This document shows positions 7,580 to 14,588 of a stretch of DNA of 64,000 nucleotides, one piece after another. The stretch's first letter is position 1. Each line of letters starts with the position of its first letter. The translations under genes and the position numbers were made by a program. Source of the stretch: Streptomyces sp. V4I8 (GTDB taxonomy: Bacteria > Actinomycetota > Actinomycetes > Streptomycetales > Streptomycetaceae); the NCBI RefSeq assembly GCF_041261225.1, contig NZ_JBGCCN010000002.1, positions 248,001 through 312,000 of the forward strand. The letters are read 5' to 3'. Below the pieces are notes generated by a model that searched no databases, had not been told where the DNA came from, and saw only the letters and a program-made list of their open reading frames with translations.

Positions 7580-7852
7580 TCACTGTGCGTGCGTCTCGCG
7601 GATGTGCTCGAGGGCCTGCGTGACAGCCTCGTAAGCGCGGGCGCGAGCGTCCGCGGGGAGCTTGTCGAGCACGCCTCGGAGGCGGTCGAAGGTGACTGCG
7701 GCGACCATGTCCGGGCCCTCCTGGCGGGCTTCGGCCAGGCGCCGTCCCCAGTGCTCCGCACGCCGGGCCTGCTTCTCGGCCCGCTTGCGCCGCAGCGTCT
7801 TGTTCCGCTGCGGCGGGTTGTTCCATGGGGCGGTTTCGTTGGTGTCGCTCAC
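7580..7852 (-). CDS. Small basic hypothetical protein
   Basis: 90 residues from a GTG start (GTGAGCGACACC) with GGAGG upstream. Residues 17-45 are strongly basic and helical (RNKTLRRKRAEKQARRAEHW), suggesting nucleic-acid binding. The C-terminal half is an amphipathic helix pair (VTFDRLRGVLDKLPADARAR). The gene lies between the DUF2637 protein gene and the phased repeats. No family is recognised. A DNA-binding role near the repeats is possible but only inferred. Confidence 0.65.
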   Translation of the reverse strand: MSDTNETAPWNNPPQRNKTLRRKRAEKQARRAEHWGRRLAEARQEGPDMVAAVTFDRLRGVLDKLPADARARAYEAVTQALEHIRETHAQ

Positions 7853-7998
7853 CTGCGGTTTTGCCTCCTTCCGGGGCGATTTGATGGCAGGGTTGGTGTC
7901 GGCGCTTCGGCGCCTTCACCGCGTCCCCGAGTTGTCATCAGCAGCTCGGGGGCCGGTGGAGCCGTCGATGAGCTCGTCTTCGCAGGTCGGCGGCCCTT

Positions 7999-9747
7999 TC
8001 AGGCCGCCTGGGCGGTCTGGCCGCCGTCCTGCTCGTCCAGCAGCTGGAGCGCGCGCTGCTTGCGGTCCTGGGCGGAGCCGGTGGAGATGCCCAGCTCCTC
8101 GGAGATGATGCGGACGGTGACCGCGCTCTCGCCTCGGGCCTGGATCATCGCGGCGACTCGGTGCGTGTCCCAGTCGACCTGGCTCATGCGGGCCATGGCT
8201 GCGGCTTCAACCGCACGCGCCTCGTGTTCAGCAGCGCGGGCGCGGAGTTCAGCGGCCTCCTCCTTCGCGGCCTCCTGGCGGGCGACGGAAGCGGCGATCT
8301 CCTCGCTGTCGAGCTGCTCCTGCTTGGCCGCGTTCACCGTCGCGGCGCGGTGTTCAGCCTCCCTCCGCTCGTGTTCAGCGGCCTCTTCGAGGGCCTTCGC
8401 CCGGGCCGCTTCGGCCTCGGCCAGGCGCTGCTGCTCCTGGGCGATCCCGGCCTGGCGGGCGAGCTCTTCCTGCTGGGCGCGGGCGGCGGCATCAGCCTGG
8501 ATCCGGCGCTCGTGCTCGGTGGCCTGCGTGGTCATCTGCTGCTTCTCCAGACCCCAGCTGGCCTGCACCTTCTCCCGCTCGATCTGGGCGAGGGTGCGGC
8601 GCTTCTCGGTCTCGTCGGCGAGTTCCTGCGCCTCGGCTGCGGCCTGGTCCTCAGCGAGCTTGAGCGCGTGCTGACGCTTGGCCTCGCGGAGTTGAAAGTC
8701 GGCTTCGGCTCGTTGAATCTCCGCCTGAGCCTCGCGTTCCGCTTCGGCTCGGGCGATCTTCAGCTGACCCTCGGCGCGGATCTTGTCGACCTCCGCCTGA
8801 ATGCGAGCGGCCCCGAGTTGAACATCGGTCCTCACTCGCTGAATCTCGGCCTCGGCACGCTGAACAGCGGCCTCGGCCTCCCTCTCGATCCGCTTGGTCT
8901 CCTCCACCAGCGGCACCCCGAGGGCGCGCTCCACGCTGAACCCGAAGGGCGCCAACTTGAACGGCAGCATCTCGTTCGCCGATGCCGCCTTGCGCCAGGG
9001 CTTGTCGTCGTTCTCGTACTTCTGGCGCAGGCCCTCGCGGTAGATCCGCAGCTGCTGGTGCTGGGCGGCGACCTCCTTGTACGGGAGGTTGTAGAGCCGC
9101 ATCCGGCGGGCCAGGCGGGGCGTGGACAACGGGGCGAGGATCCACCGGGTCAGCGGGACCGACCCGAGCGGAGTGGCGCCGGCCAGCAGGTCGGCCATCC
9201 GGCCGATGTAGTGGCGGGCGGCCTCCACCGCGATGATGAACAGCACCGGGATCACGCCGTGCATGGACGCCGCGAGCGGGTCGGCCGACACCGGCCCCGG
9301 CGGGGCGGCGGCGTTGAACGCCACCGTGGCGGTGGTCAGTCCGTGGGCAGCCCAGCGCAGGATCGGCAGCGGCATCCGCTTGCGCATCATGTAGAGATCG
9401 AGCGCCAGGAGCACGAGGATGCCCGCGTCGATCCCGATGGGGAACGCGTAGGAGAAGAGGCCGAAGCCCTTGCCGTCCGCGAGGTGGCGCAGGGTGTTGT
9501 ACGAGCCGGTGAAGCCGATCGAGGCGAGCACCAGGCCGCCGACTCCGGCGATGACGGCGAGCAGCCGCATGGTGCGCGGGTCGCCGTCCGGCTCGGATTC
9601 CGTGGTCTGCGCAACGTCGTCCGTCTCGGCCTGCAGGCCGGGCTCGGGGTGGATGTCGGCCCGCGGGGCGGGCGGGGTGTCGGGAACGGGGAAGTGGTCA
9701 GTCGCCGGTTCGGCGTCGGAGCGGACCAGGTCCGCGGGGCTCGTCAT
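7999..9747 (-). CDS. DUF2637-type membrane protein with long coiled coil and C-terminal HTH
   Basis: 582 residues from an ATG preceded by AAGGAG. The acidic N-terminus (1-58) is followed by four transmembrane segments (about 60-83, 95-120, 128-150 and 162-183) in the DUF2637 pattern (GIDAGILVLLALDLY). A very long Ala/Glu/Gln-rich coiled coil (about 285-530) follows. The end looks like a DNA-binding helix-turn-helix (AVTVRIISEELGISTGSAQD). DUF2637 proteins, including SpdB-like spread proteins, are standard neighbours of FtsK-type transfer ATPases in Streptomyces plasmids and AICEs. Here it plausibly anchors or scaffolds the transfer complex in the membrane. Family assignment rests on recognition of the membrane domain. 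Confidence 0.82.
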   Translation of the reverse strand: MTSPADLVRSDAEPATDHFPVPDTPPAPRADIHPEPGLQAETDDVAQTTESEPDGDPRTMRLLAVIAGVGGLVLASIGFTGSYNTLRHLADGKGFGLFSYAFPIGIDAGILVLLALDLYMMRKRMPLPILRWAAHGLTTATVAFNAAAPPGPVSADPLAASMHGVIPVLFIIAVEAARHYIGRMADLLAGATPLGSVPLTRWILAPLSTPRLARRMRLYNLPYKEVAAQHQQLRIYREGLRQKYENDDKPWRKAASANEMLPFKLAPFGFSVERALGVPLVEETKRIEREAEAAVQRAEAEIQRVRTDVQLGAARIQAEVDKIRAEGQLKIARAEAEREAQAEIQRAEADFQLREAKRQHALKLAEDQAAAEAQELADETEKRRTLAQIEREKVQASWGLEKQQMTTQATEHERRIQADAAARAQQEELARQAGIAQEQQRLAEAEAARAKALEEAAEHERREAEHRAATVNAAKQEQLDSEEIAASVARQEAAKEEAAELRARAAEHEARAVEAAAMARMSQVDWDTHRVAAMIQARGESAVTVRIISEELGISTGSAQDRKQRALQLLDEQDGGQTAQAA

Positions 9748-9912
9748 CTTGTGCTCCTTGATCGGTCGTGCCGGGGGCGGCGGGGGATGGCAGGTGGGGA
9801 TCGCTCAGCCCCGGGGGTCTGCCCGACCCGGCGGGCGAGGACAAGGCGCCGGCCCGCAGTGCGGGCGAGCTGCTGTCCGAAGGCCCGGGCGGCGGGCGCG
9901 AAGTTGGGTGCC

Positions 9913-9994
9913 GCTCCCGGTCGCCGGGAGCCAGCGGAGCGGACCAGGGGGAGGCCCCGTGCGCTCCCTGCCGTCCCCGCCGGCGGGCGGGGAC
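9913..9994 (-). terminator. Two hairpins downstream of the 43-aa gene
   Basis: GTCCCCGCC (9973-9981) pairs with GGCGGGGAC (9986-9994) across a 4-nt loop. GCTCCCGG (9913-9920) pairs with CCGGGAGC (9924-9931) across 3 nt. Both are perfect and lie after the stop at 10041 on the minus strand, before the DUF2637 gene start at 9747. The 293-base gap holds nothing else that I can identify. Confidence 0.6.
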
Positions 9995-10040
9995 GACAGG
10001 CAACAGGGGGAAGCTCAGGCCGTGTTGCGGGGGATGGACT

Positions 10041-10172
10041 TCAGTCCTCGGCGGACGCCTCGAGCTGGGCGTTCGTCAGCTCGGCCTCCACGTCCGGGTG
10101 CTCGCCGCGCTCGATGGCGGCGTAGACGGCTTCGCCGGCCATGAACATGCGGTCCTGGAAGTTTTCGGACAT
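10041..10172 (-). CDS. 43-residue acidic peptide
   Basis: A short frame starting ATGTCCGAAAACTTCCAG with GAGGAG eight bases upstream, ending in TGA at 10041-10043. The product begins MSENFQDRMFMAGEAVYAAI and ends LEASAEDD-like (LEASAED). It is acidic and predicted helical. A good ribosome-binding site, codon usage typical of the strain and a following terminator hairpin support it as real. No family is recognised. Confidence 0.6.
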   Translation of the reverse strand: MSENFQDRMFMAGEAVYAAIERGEHPDVEAELTNAQLEASAED

Positions 10173-10231
10173 GACGAATCTCCTCGTGTCTCAAGTGAGT
10201 TGGCGGTGCCCGAGGCCCGGGCGGGCCGGTT

Positions 10232-10417
10232 TCAGGTGGAGCGGTGATCGCCCTTGCGCTGCAGATAGGCGTCCTGCAGCCGGCAAAACGTCTCGAACAG
10301 CGCGGCTCCAGCGGTGCAGCGGGACTGCGTGGTGCAGGACGTGCAGCTGCCGGCGTGCTCACGAAGCGCCCGGTCAGCGGCCATGTACCGCTGGTACAGG
10401 TCCTTCTTGCCGGTCAT
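10232..10417 (-). CDS. 61-residue Cys-rich small protein
   Basis: Starts at the ATG at 10417, whose first bases overlap the TGA of the upstream gene (ATGA), so translation is probably coupled. The sequence starts MTGKKDLYQRYMAADRALRE and contains HAGSCTSCTTQSRCTAG. The C-x2-C-x5-C cluster with a His suggests metal binding. This type of small zinc-binding protein is common in Streptomyces mobile elements. Function unknown. Confidence 0.65.
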   Translation of the reverse strand: MTGKKDLYQRYMAADRALREHAGSCTSCTTQSRCTAGAALFETFCRLQDAYLQRKGDHRST

Positions 10418-10821
10418 CGGCGTGAAGCGAGGGCGGACAGCGCACCGCGCGGGTGCGGACGGGCCGGTGGCGGCGGCTGGTCCCGGCCGTCCCGCTCGTG
10501 CGGCGTCGGCCGCATCGGCAGCGGCCGGCGTTCCTCCGACGCAGACACAGGACGCTGCCACGCGCTGATCGCCGCGCAGGCCGGGCATGTCCAGAAGGTG
10601 ACCCCGAACCAGCCGCTGCAGATGTCGCACTGCAGGCCCCCACTGCCGTGCGGCGCCATACGGTGCGAGACGGTGCCGGCGGGGCGGGCCGCGTACGCAA
10701 GGACACCCGCGAGGAACAGGCTCTCGCCTTCGTCGGGCTCGGGACCGAGGTCGTCGTCCTCGCGCTCCAACTCGTCGATCAGCCCGCCCGTTAACCAGGC
10801 AGGTGCCATCATGGTGATCAC
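10414..10821 (-). CDS. Zinc-ribbon-like hypothetical protein
   Basis: 135 residues from a GTG start at 10821 with GGAGG four bases upstream (ATG codons at 10812 and 10809 are alternatives with poorer spacing). An acidic segment (ELEREDDDLGPEPDEGE) and a hydrophobic stretch (SLFLAGVLAYAA) precede a zinc-ribbon motif LQCDICSGWFGVTFWTCPAC, that is C-x2-C-x11-C-x2-C. The C-terminus is Pro/Arg-rich. It is preceded by the two-hairpin leader shared with the gene at 11222-11557 and overlaps the next gene by 4 bases. No family is recognised. Confidence 0.65.
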   Translation of the reverse strand: MITMMAPAWLTGGLIDELEREDDDLGPEPDEGESLFLAGVLAYAARPAGTVSHRMAPHGSGGLQCDICSGWFGVTFWTCPACAAISAWQRPVSASEERRPLPMRPTPHERDGRDQPPPPARPHPRGALSALASRR

Positions 10822-10956
10822 AGGGCCTCCCAACAGGTCCTTGGCAGTCCCAGGGGCGCAATCCCTGGGGCTGCCGCTGTTTCGGCTGTCCGTACGAGCA
10901 GCCACGGCCGCCCCCACCCAGCGGCATTCGCGGATGGGGGCGACCGTGGTCGTTCG
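10820..10956 (-). promoter_or_regulatory. Two-hairpin leader, copy 1
   Basis: In transcript order (minus strand): TACGAGCAGCCACGGCCG and CCGTGGTCGTTCG flank a long hairpin (10902-10949, one internal mismatch). A second hairpin follows (10843-10875, arms around CCCAGGG/CCCTGGG). Next come GGACCTG, then GGAGGCCCT and the GTG start at 10821. The same order and flanking words occur at 11557-11691. It may be a terminator plus a translational leader, or a duplicated regulatory RNA element. Confidence 0.55.
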
Positions 10957-10970
10957 CCGTACCGGCCGGA

Positions 10971-11222
10971 TCAGGGAGCCTTGCGGGTTTTGCGGGCGGC
11001 GCGCCGCCTCATCGAGCGCCGCTCCGCCTCGGACAGGCCACCCCACACGCCGGCCTCCTGACCGGAGTCCAGCGCCCACCGGAGGCACTGATCCGTCACG
11101 GGGCAGCGGCGGCAGACGGCCTTGGCCTCCTCGATCTGCAGGAGCGACGGGCCGATGTCACCGATCGGGAAGAACAGCTCGGGGTCCTCTTCGCGGCAGA
11201 CCGCCCTGTGGCGCCAGTCCAT
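10971..11222 (-). CDS. WhiB-family (Wbl) iron-sulfur transcription regulator
   Basis: 83 residues from the ATG at 11222 (MDWRHRAVCREEDPELFFP). It carries the four Wbl cysteines (C9, then CRRCPVTDQC), the Wbl turn GVWGGLSEAERR and a basic C-terminus (RRRAARKTRK). Wbl proteins bind a [4Fe-4S] cluster and act with sigma factors, and plasmid-borne copies are frequent in Streptomyces. The ATG overlaps the TAA of the upstream gene by one base (TAATG), showing coupling. Its place within the transfer cluster suggests control of transfer genes, which is inferred. Confidence 0.93.
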   Translation of the reverse strand: MDWRHRAVCREEDPELFFPIGDIGPSLLQIEEAKAVCRRCPVTDQCLRWALDSGQEAGVWGGLSEAERRSMRRRAARKTRKAP

Positions 11223-11557
11223 TACTTCGCACCCCCATCCGTGCCGGCCTCGCGGACGACCAGGTGGTCCGAATCCGTCCATACGCTGCCGACCGCGAAG
11301 GGCTCACCGTCCGGGCGCAGCACATCGCGGACGATCACCACCCACTGGGCGCAGCGCCGCTTAAGCAGCTCACGGGCCCGCTGCGGGTCACGGATCACCG
11401 ACAGCACCTCGAAGGCGCCGTCGCTGTTCTGGTAGATCTCGCCCCTGGCACGGGGGCCGATCTGCTCGTCGACGATCCTCCGCAGGGCGTCGAGGGTCAT
11501 CGGGTCGTCCGCGGGAGTCGGCGCGGGAATCTGGTGTGGCATGCTGATGGTGAGCAA
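11222..11557 (-). CDS. Hypothetical protein coupled to the WhiB gene
   Basis: 111 residues if read from the TTG at 11557, which has GGAGG five bases upstream; an ATG at 11542 lies 20 bases from that site and is less likely. The protein has a helical segment MTLDALRRIVDEQI and ends with a beta-rich part (AQWVVIVRDVLRPDGEPFAV). Many Streptomyces mobile elements carry similar small proteins of unknown role. It follows leader copy 2 and its stop overlaps the WhiB start. Confidence 0.6.
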   Translation of the reverse strand: MLTISMPHQIPAPTPADDPMTLDALRRIVDEQIGPRARGEIYQNSDGAFEVLSVIRDPQRARELLKRRCAQWVVIVRDVLRPDGEPFAVGSVWTDSDHLVVREAGTDGGAK

Positions 11558-11691
11558 CAGGGCCTCCAAGCAGGTCCGTTCACAAACGCCCCCGGCGGCC
11601 ACCGGGGGCGTTTGTTTTTGGGTCGGCTGTCGTACGAGCAGCCACGGCCGCCGCCCTCCGCGATGGGGAGGGCGGCGGCCGTGGTCGTTCG
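11557..11691 (-). promoter_or_regulatory. Two-hairpin leader, copy 2
   Basis: A perfect 18-bp stem (11642-11659 with 11667-11684, 7-nt loop) is framed by the same words as copy 1 (TACGAGCAGCCACGGCCG at 11633-11650; CCGTGGTCGTTCG at 11679-11691). A perfect 13-bp stem follows (CAAACGCCCCCGG at 11583-11595 with 11602-11614). Then comes the shared ribosome-binding stretch CAGGGCCTCC (11558-11567, plus-strand reading) and a TTG start. On the plus strand the second stem is followed by a T-run and could terminate opposing transcription. Confidence 0.6.
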
Positions 11692-11706
11692 TTCGTGAGG
11701 TGCGGG

Positions 11707-12432
11707 TCAGGCTGCGGGGTTCTTCAGCAGCGGGAGGCCAGGCCCCTCGGCCGGGGCATCGCCGTCGGGCAGCTGTGCCCGCTGCTTGTCAGCGGCCTGA
11801 ACGTCCGGGATGACGGCGGCCCACTCGGCCATCCGCCGACGCGGCAACTGCTCGGTCAGGTGGCGCTCGGCCTGCTCCCGCAACTGCTCCATGCCCTCGC
11901 GCGTCCGCTGCCGCTTCGGCTCCTGCCGCTGAAGCCGGGTGTAGAGAGCGGCAAGACGCGCGCCATCGGTGCATCCTGCGCGGCCGGGGCAGGCCGCGCA
12001 CTCCTCGCAGTGGGCGCGGTACGCCTTGAGAGCCACCGCTGCGGTGAGCGGGGACGGGATCACCTTGCTGACCGGCGGCGCGACGGCGCTGCCCATCCGC
12101 TTCACCCGGGTGGTGTGCCGGGCGCCGGCGTCCATGGCCTGGTTCTGACGGCGGTTGGCCAGCCTGTCGTAACGGGCCTGCCACTGCTCGGGGGTGATGT
12201 CGAACCAGATGCGCTGACCGCTGCCGGGGCAGCGGGACACGTGGTTCTCATCGCGGCGGTGCCGAGGCTGGCCACTGTGCGGCTCGGCCCGGTGCGCGGT
12301 GATCATGCGGTTCTGCACTGTGCGCCAGGTCTTGCAGTCCGGGCACACGGCGGACCGGTGACCGGGACGAAGATTGATCAGGTCGGGCTTGAAGTCGCTC
12401 GCCTTGAGCGGCGCCCTGCCGTTGTTCTTCAT
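11707..12432 (-). CDS. Cys-rich hypothetical protein of the transfer cluster
   Basis: 241 residues from the ATG at 12432, which has a strong GGAGGG site. It has a zinc-ribbon-like pair, CPDCKTW and, after a His-rich stretch (HRAEPHSGQPRHRRDENH), CPGSGQRIWF. A second cluster is CEECAACPGRAGC near residue 150, and the C-terminal half is Arg/Gln-rich and helical. Two metal-binding clusters plus basic helices suggest nucleic-acid binding. No family is recognised. It lies between a terminator-like hairpin and leader copy 2. Confidence 0.65.
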   Translation of the reverse strand: MKNNGRAPLKASDFKPDLINLRPGHRSAVCPDCKTWRTVQNRMITAHRAEPHSGQPRHRRDENHVSRCPGSGQRIWFDITPEQWQARYDRLANRRQNQAMDAGARHTTRVKRMGSAVAPPVSKVIPSPLTAAVALKAYRAHCEECAACPGRAGCTDGARLAALYTRLQRQEPKRQRTREGMEQLREQAERHLTEQLPRRRMAEWAAVIPDVQAADKQRAQLPDGDAPAEGPGLPLLKNPAA

Positions 12433-12465
12433 GAGGATGTCCCTCCAGGCGGTTGCGTTCTCCGC

Positions 12466-12498
12466 CCCCCACGGACTTATGGAAAAGGGCCGTGGGGG
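12466..12498 (-). terminator. Hairpin between the truncated P-loop gene and the Cys-rich gene
   Basis: CCCCCACGG (12466-12474) pairs with CCGTGGGGG (12490-12498) across a 15-nt loop. It lies in the 273-base gap after the stop at 12706, just before the ribosome-binding site of the next minus-strand gene. A terminator or leader hairpin is likely. Confidence 0.55.
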
Positions 12499-12705
12499 AC
12501 AGGCAGCGCAACTGCTGTCGGCTGCGCCCGCAAAGAGCCGACCGGGGACCTCGTGGTACGTCTCCCGGCACCCACCATCAGGTGAGCGATCACACAACTC
12601 AGAGCGGTGCTGCGCTATTTGGTTTTGGGTGGTGCTCTGGGGCCGTCTCCGGCTTCCCACCACCAGGACCGAGCAGGGCGCGGTCCTGATAGAAGGCATC
12701 CGGGG

Positions 12706-13014
12706 TCAGCTGGCGAAGCGCCGCATCTGCTCGAGAAGGGCGGCCTGGTTGGTCTTGCCGCTGCCCGTGGTGCCGCCGATGAGGACGTGGAGGGCGCCGG
12801 CCTCGCGGCGCTGGGCCAGGTCCTCGGCGGTGGCGAGGTCCACGACGACCTGACCGCCCTCGGCGTGACGGCCGAGGACGAACCGGTTGGTGGCGATGGC
12901 CTCGGCGAAGGCCGGGCTCGCGGCCTCCACCGTGTGCTCGTAGCCCTCGATCTCAGCGGTGGACCAGGTGGTGACATCGCCGTGCGCGGCGCGGAAGGAG
13001 TCCGGGGTCTGCAT
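12706..13014 (-). pseudogene. Truncated FtsK/TraB-like P-loop protein
   Basis: 102 residues from the ATG at 13014 (GAGAGG upstream); an ATG at 13068 would add 18 residues. The part RFVLGRHAEGGQVVVDLA followed by LHVLIGGTTGSGKTNQAALL matches the strand and Walker A region of FtsK-type motors (normally GR...G.PVV.DLA...HLL.AGTTGSGKS). The protein stops 18 residues after the P-loop lysine, so Walker B and the rest of the motor are missing. No continuation is visible in other frames. It is either a decayed second translocase or a small P-loop protein with a new role; it is the first gene of the minus-strand unit facing the GntR operator. Confidence 0.6.
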
Positions 13015-13074
13015 CGTTTCGGTCCTCTCGGCATGACCGGCTGTCTGCTGGGTGACGCTCGACTGCATGGCTGC

Positions 13075-13111
13075 AACCATATACACAAAGCTGAACCATG
13101 TGTATATGGTT
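13075..13111. promoter_or_regulatory. 13-bp inverted-repeat operator between divergent units
   Basis: AACCATATACACA (13075-13087) and its exact complement TGTGTATATGGTT (13099-13111) are separated by 11 bases. The site is AT-rich against a very GC-rich background and lies between the minus-strand transfer unit and the plus-strand GntR gene. It is a likely autoregulatory operator controlling both directions, in the manner of KorA/TraR sites on Streptomyces plasmids. Confidence 0.75.
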
Positions 13112-13130
13112 GTCAAGGAGGTGGCCCCAC

Positions 13131-13715
13131 ATGACCGGAACCGATGCCCTGCTTCTCCCCCTGACGCCCATGTGCTGGACTAGGGGCGGCTTGTACAACA
13201 TGGTGCACAAGGACAAGGGAGAGTCCGTGGCGGATAAAGTCGGACGGCCGGAGTATCGGAGAGTCATGGATGATCTCCGCGAGCAGATCTCCAGCGAGCG
13301 GCTCGAGGTAGGCCAGCCGATCCCTTCAACAGCCACGCTCTCAGCGCAGTACGGCGTATCGAGCACTGTGATCCGTCGCGCGGTCAGGGAGCTGACCCAA
13401 GAGGGCGTGCTGGTAGGACAGCCAGGCAAGGCCGTGTTCGTGCTTGCCAAACCCGATGAGGTCCGCGAAGGGCAGTTCACGCTGGAGGGCTTGGCTCAAG
13501 GCCTTGCGGAAGTTCGGTCCCAGGTCGATAACCTGCAGGCGCCGGACACCCGTGCCATCGAGGCGCTTCGGAGTGAAGTTGGCACCCTCCAGCGTTCGGT
13601 TGATCTCCTGCAGTCACGCCTCATGGACCTGTACGGCCGGCTAGGCCAGCCCTATCCGCGAGACGTCGAGCCGCCGAACGAGACTAGTCGTACCCAGAAG
13701 ACGAATGGCGCCTGA
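13131..13715 (+). CDS. GntR-family transcription regulator (TraR/KorSA-like)
   Basis: 194 residues from the ATG at 13131, which has a near-ideal AAGGAGGT nine bases upstream. Starts at 13200 (ATG) or 13227 (GTG, GGGAG upstream) would give a more typical length, because the wHTH domain begins only at GRPEYRRVMDDLREQI. The wHTH (IPSTATLSAQYGVSSTVIRR, then LTQEGVLVGQPGKAVFVL) is followed by a short helical coiled coil (about residues 125-175) rather than a UTRA domain. GntR regulators commonly repress Streptomyces plasmid transfer genes. The divergent inverted repeat at 13075-13111 is the likely operator. It is followed closely by the next two genes. Confidence 0.88.
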   Translation: MTGTDALLLPLTPMCWTRGGLYNMVHKDKGESVADKVGRPEYRRVMDDLREQISSERLEVGQPIPSTATLSAQYGVSSTVIRRAVRELTQEGVLVGQPGKAVFVLAKPDEVREGQFTLEGLAQGLAEVRSQVDNLQAPDTRAIEALRSEVGTLQRSVDLLQSRLMDLYGRLGQPYPRDVEPPNETSRTQKTNGA

Positions 13716-13733
13716 GGCCCAGGAGGAATGCCG

Positions 13734-14588
13734 ATGACAACTGGTCAAGAGGCGACCGTTATCTCCATGTTCGGCTCTGGCCCCAATCGTCTGGACCTAG
13801 GAGAAGTTGCAAGAAACCAAGTTGCCGCCGCACGATCGGCCCGCAGCATGACCGAGGAGGCGTTTGCAGCCCTCCTTGAGAGTCTTCTTGGTTGGCCGGT
13901 CGGTGCCGGGCTGATTAGGGCCTGGGAGCAAAACGCGACACCACCGGGGGATGTGCTTGTTGCGTGCGAACTGATCGTCCGCCAGAGCCCGCCCGACCTC
14001 AGTAATCGCCAGGCGTTCGATGCCGCGGCACAGGTTATGGGAGACCGCTTCGTCGACCTTGAAGCTGTCTACGCGACCCGGTCGGAGTTCCAGGCAAAGT
14101 TGCCAGTTTCCGATCTTCTTGAGGGCGCCAAGGAGATTCGCCTGTGTGGGCTCTCTCTCAACATGCTGTGCCAGACGTACTCAGACGTGAGGCTTCGGGA
14201 ACTCATCGAGCAAGGAACCACACTGCGCTGCCTCTTCCTCAAGCCGTACGGTCACTTCATACGAGAGCGGGAACAGGAAGAGGGGTACCCGGAGAACCGC
14301 CTGTCAGATCTGACGGCGATGAACCTTATGATCCTGCGTGAGCATGTCGCAGCACGCGTATCGCCGGAAGCTCAAGGGCGTATTGAAATTGGCGTCTATG
14401 ACGAGCCGATCCGCTTCAACGTGCTACTCGTGGATGCCGAGTTGTGTGTGGCGCAGACGTACTTGCCGCAGGCCCGTGGTGTTGATTCACCAACGTTCGT
14501 GATCCGCAAGCGCCGCCCTACCGGCGGTCTGTACCCCTCGTTCGAGCAGGTGTTTTCTGCCATGTGGGAAAGGCGTGAGCCTGCGTGA
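13734..14588 (+). CDS. DUF5919-type regulator-like protein
   Basis: 284 residues from the ATG at 13734 (GGAGG seven bases upstream; an ATG at 13728 overlaps the site). The N-terminal 80 residues resemble an XRE-type helix-turn-helix (ARSARSMTEEAFAALLESLL, then WEQNATPPGDVLVACE). The rest has the DUF5919 pattern, with KEIRLCGLSLNMLCQTYSDV, LRCLFLKPYGHFIREREQEE and a C-terminal domain with a phospholipase-D-like fold feel (FNVLLVDAELCVAQTYLPQA). It lies between GntR and the monophosphatase-like gene and overlaps the latter by 4 bases. This trio recurs in Streptomyces genomes. Its biochemical role is unknown; signalling or regulation is inferred. Confidence 0.75.
   Translation: MTTGQEATVISMFGSGPNRLDLGEVARNQVAAARSARSMTEEAFAALLESLLGWPVGAGLIRAWEQNATPPGDVLVACELIVRQSPPDLSNRQAFDAAAQVMGDRFVDLEAVYATRSEFQAKLPVSDLLEGAKEIRLCGLSLNMLCQTYSDVRLRELIEQGTTLRCLFLKPYGHFIREREQEEGYPENRLSDLTAMNLMILREHVAARVSPEAQGRIEIGVYDEPIRFNVLLVDAELCVAQTYLPQARGVDSPTFVIRKRRPTGGLYPSFEQVFSAMWERREPA

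Noticed and set aside
11583..11620. Rho-independent terminator on the plus strand (stem plus T-run)
   Set aside because: No plus-strand gene ends upstream of it; it is better explained as part of the minus-strand two-hairpin leader, although it may also stop antisense transcripts.
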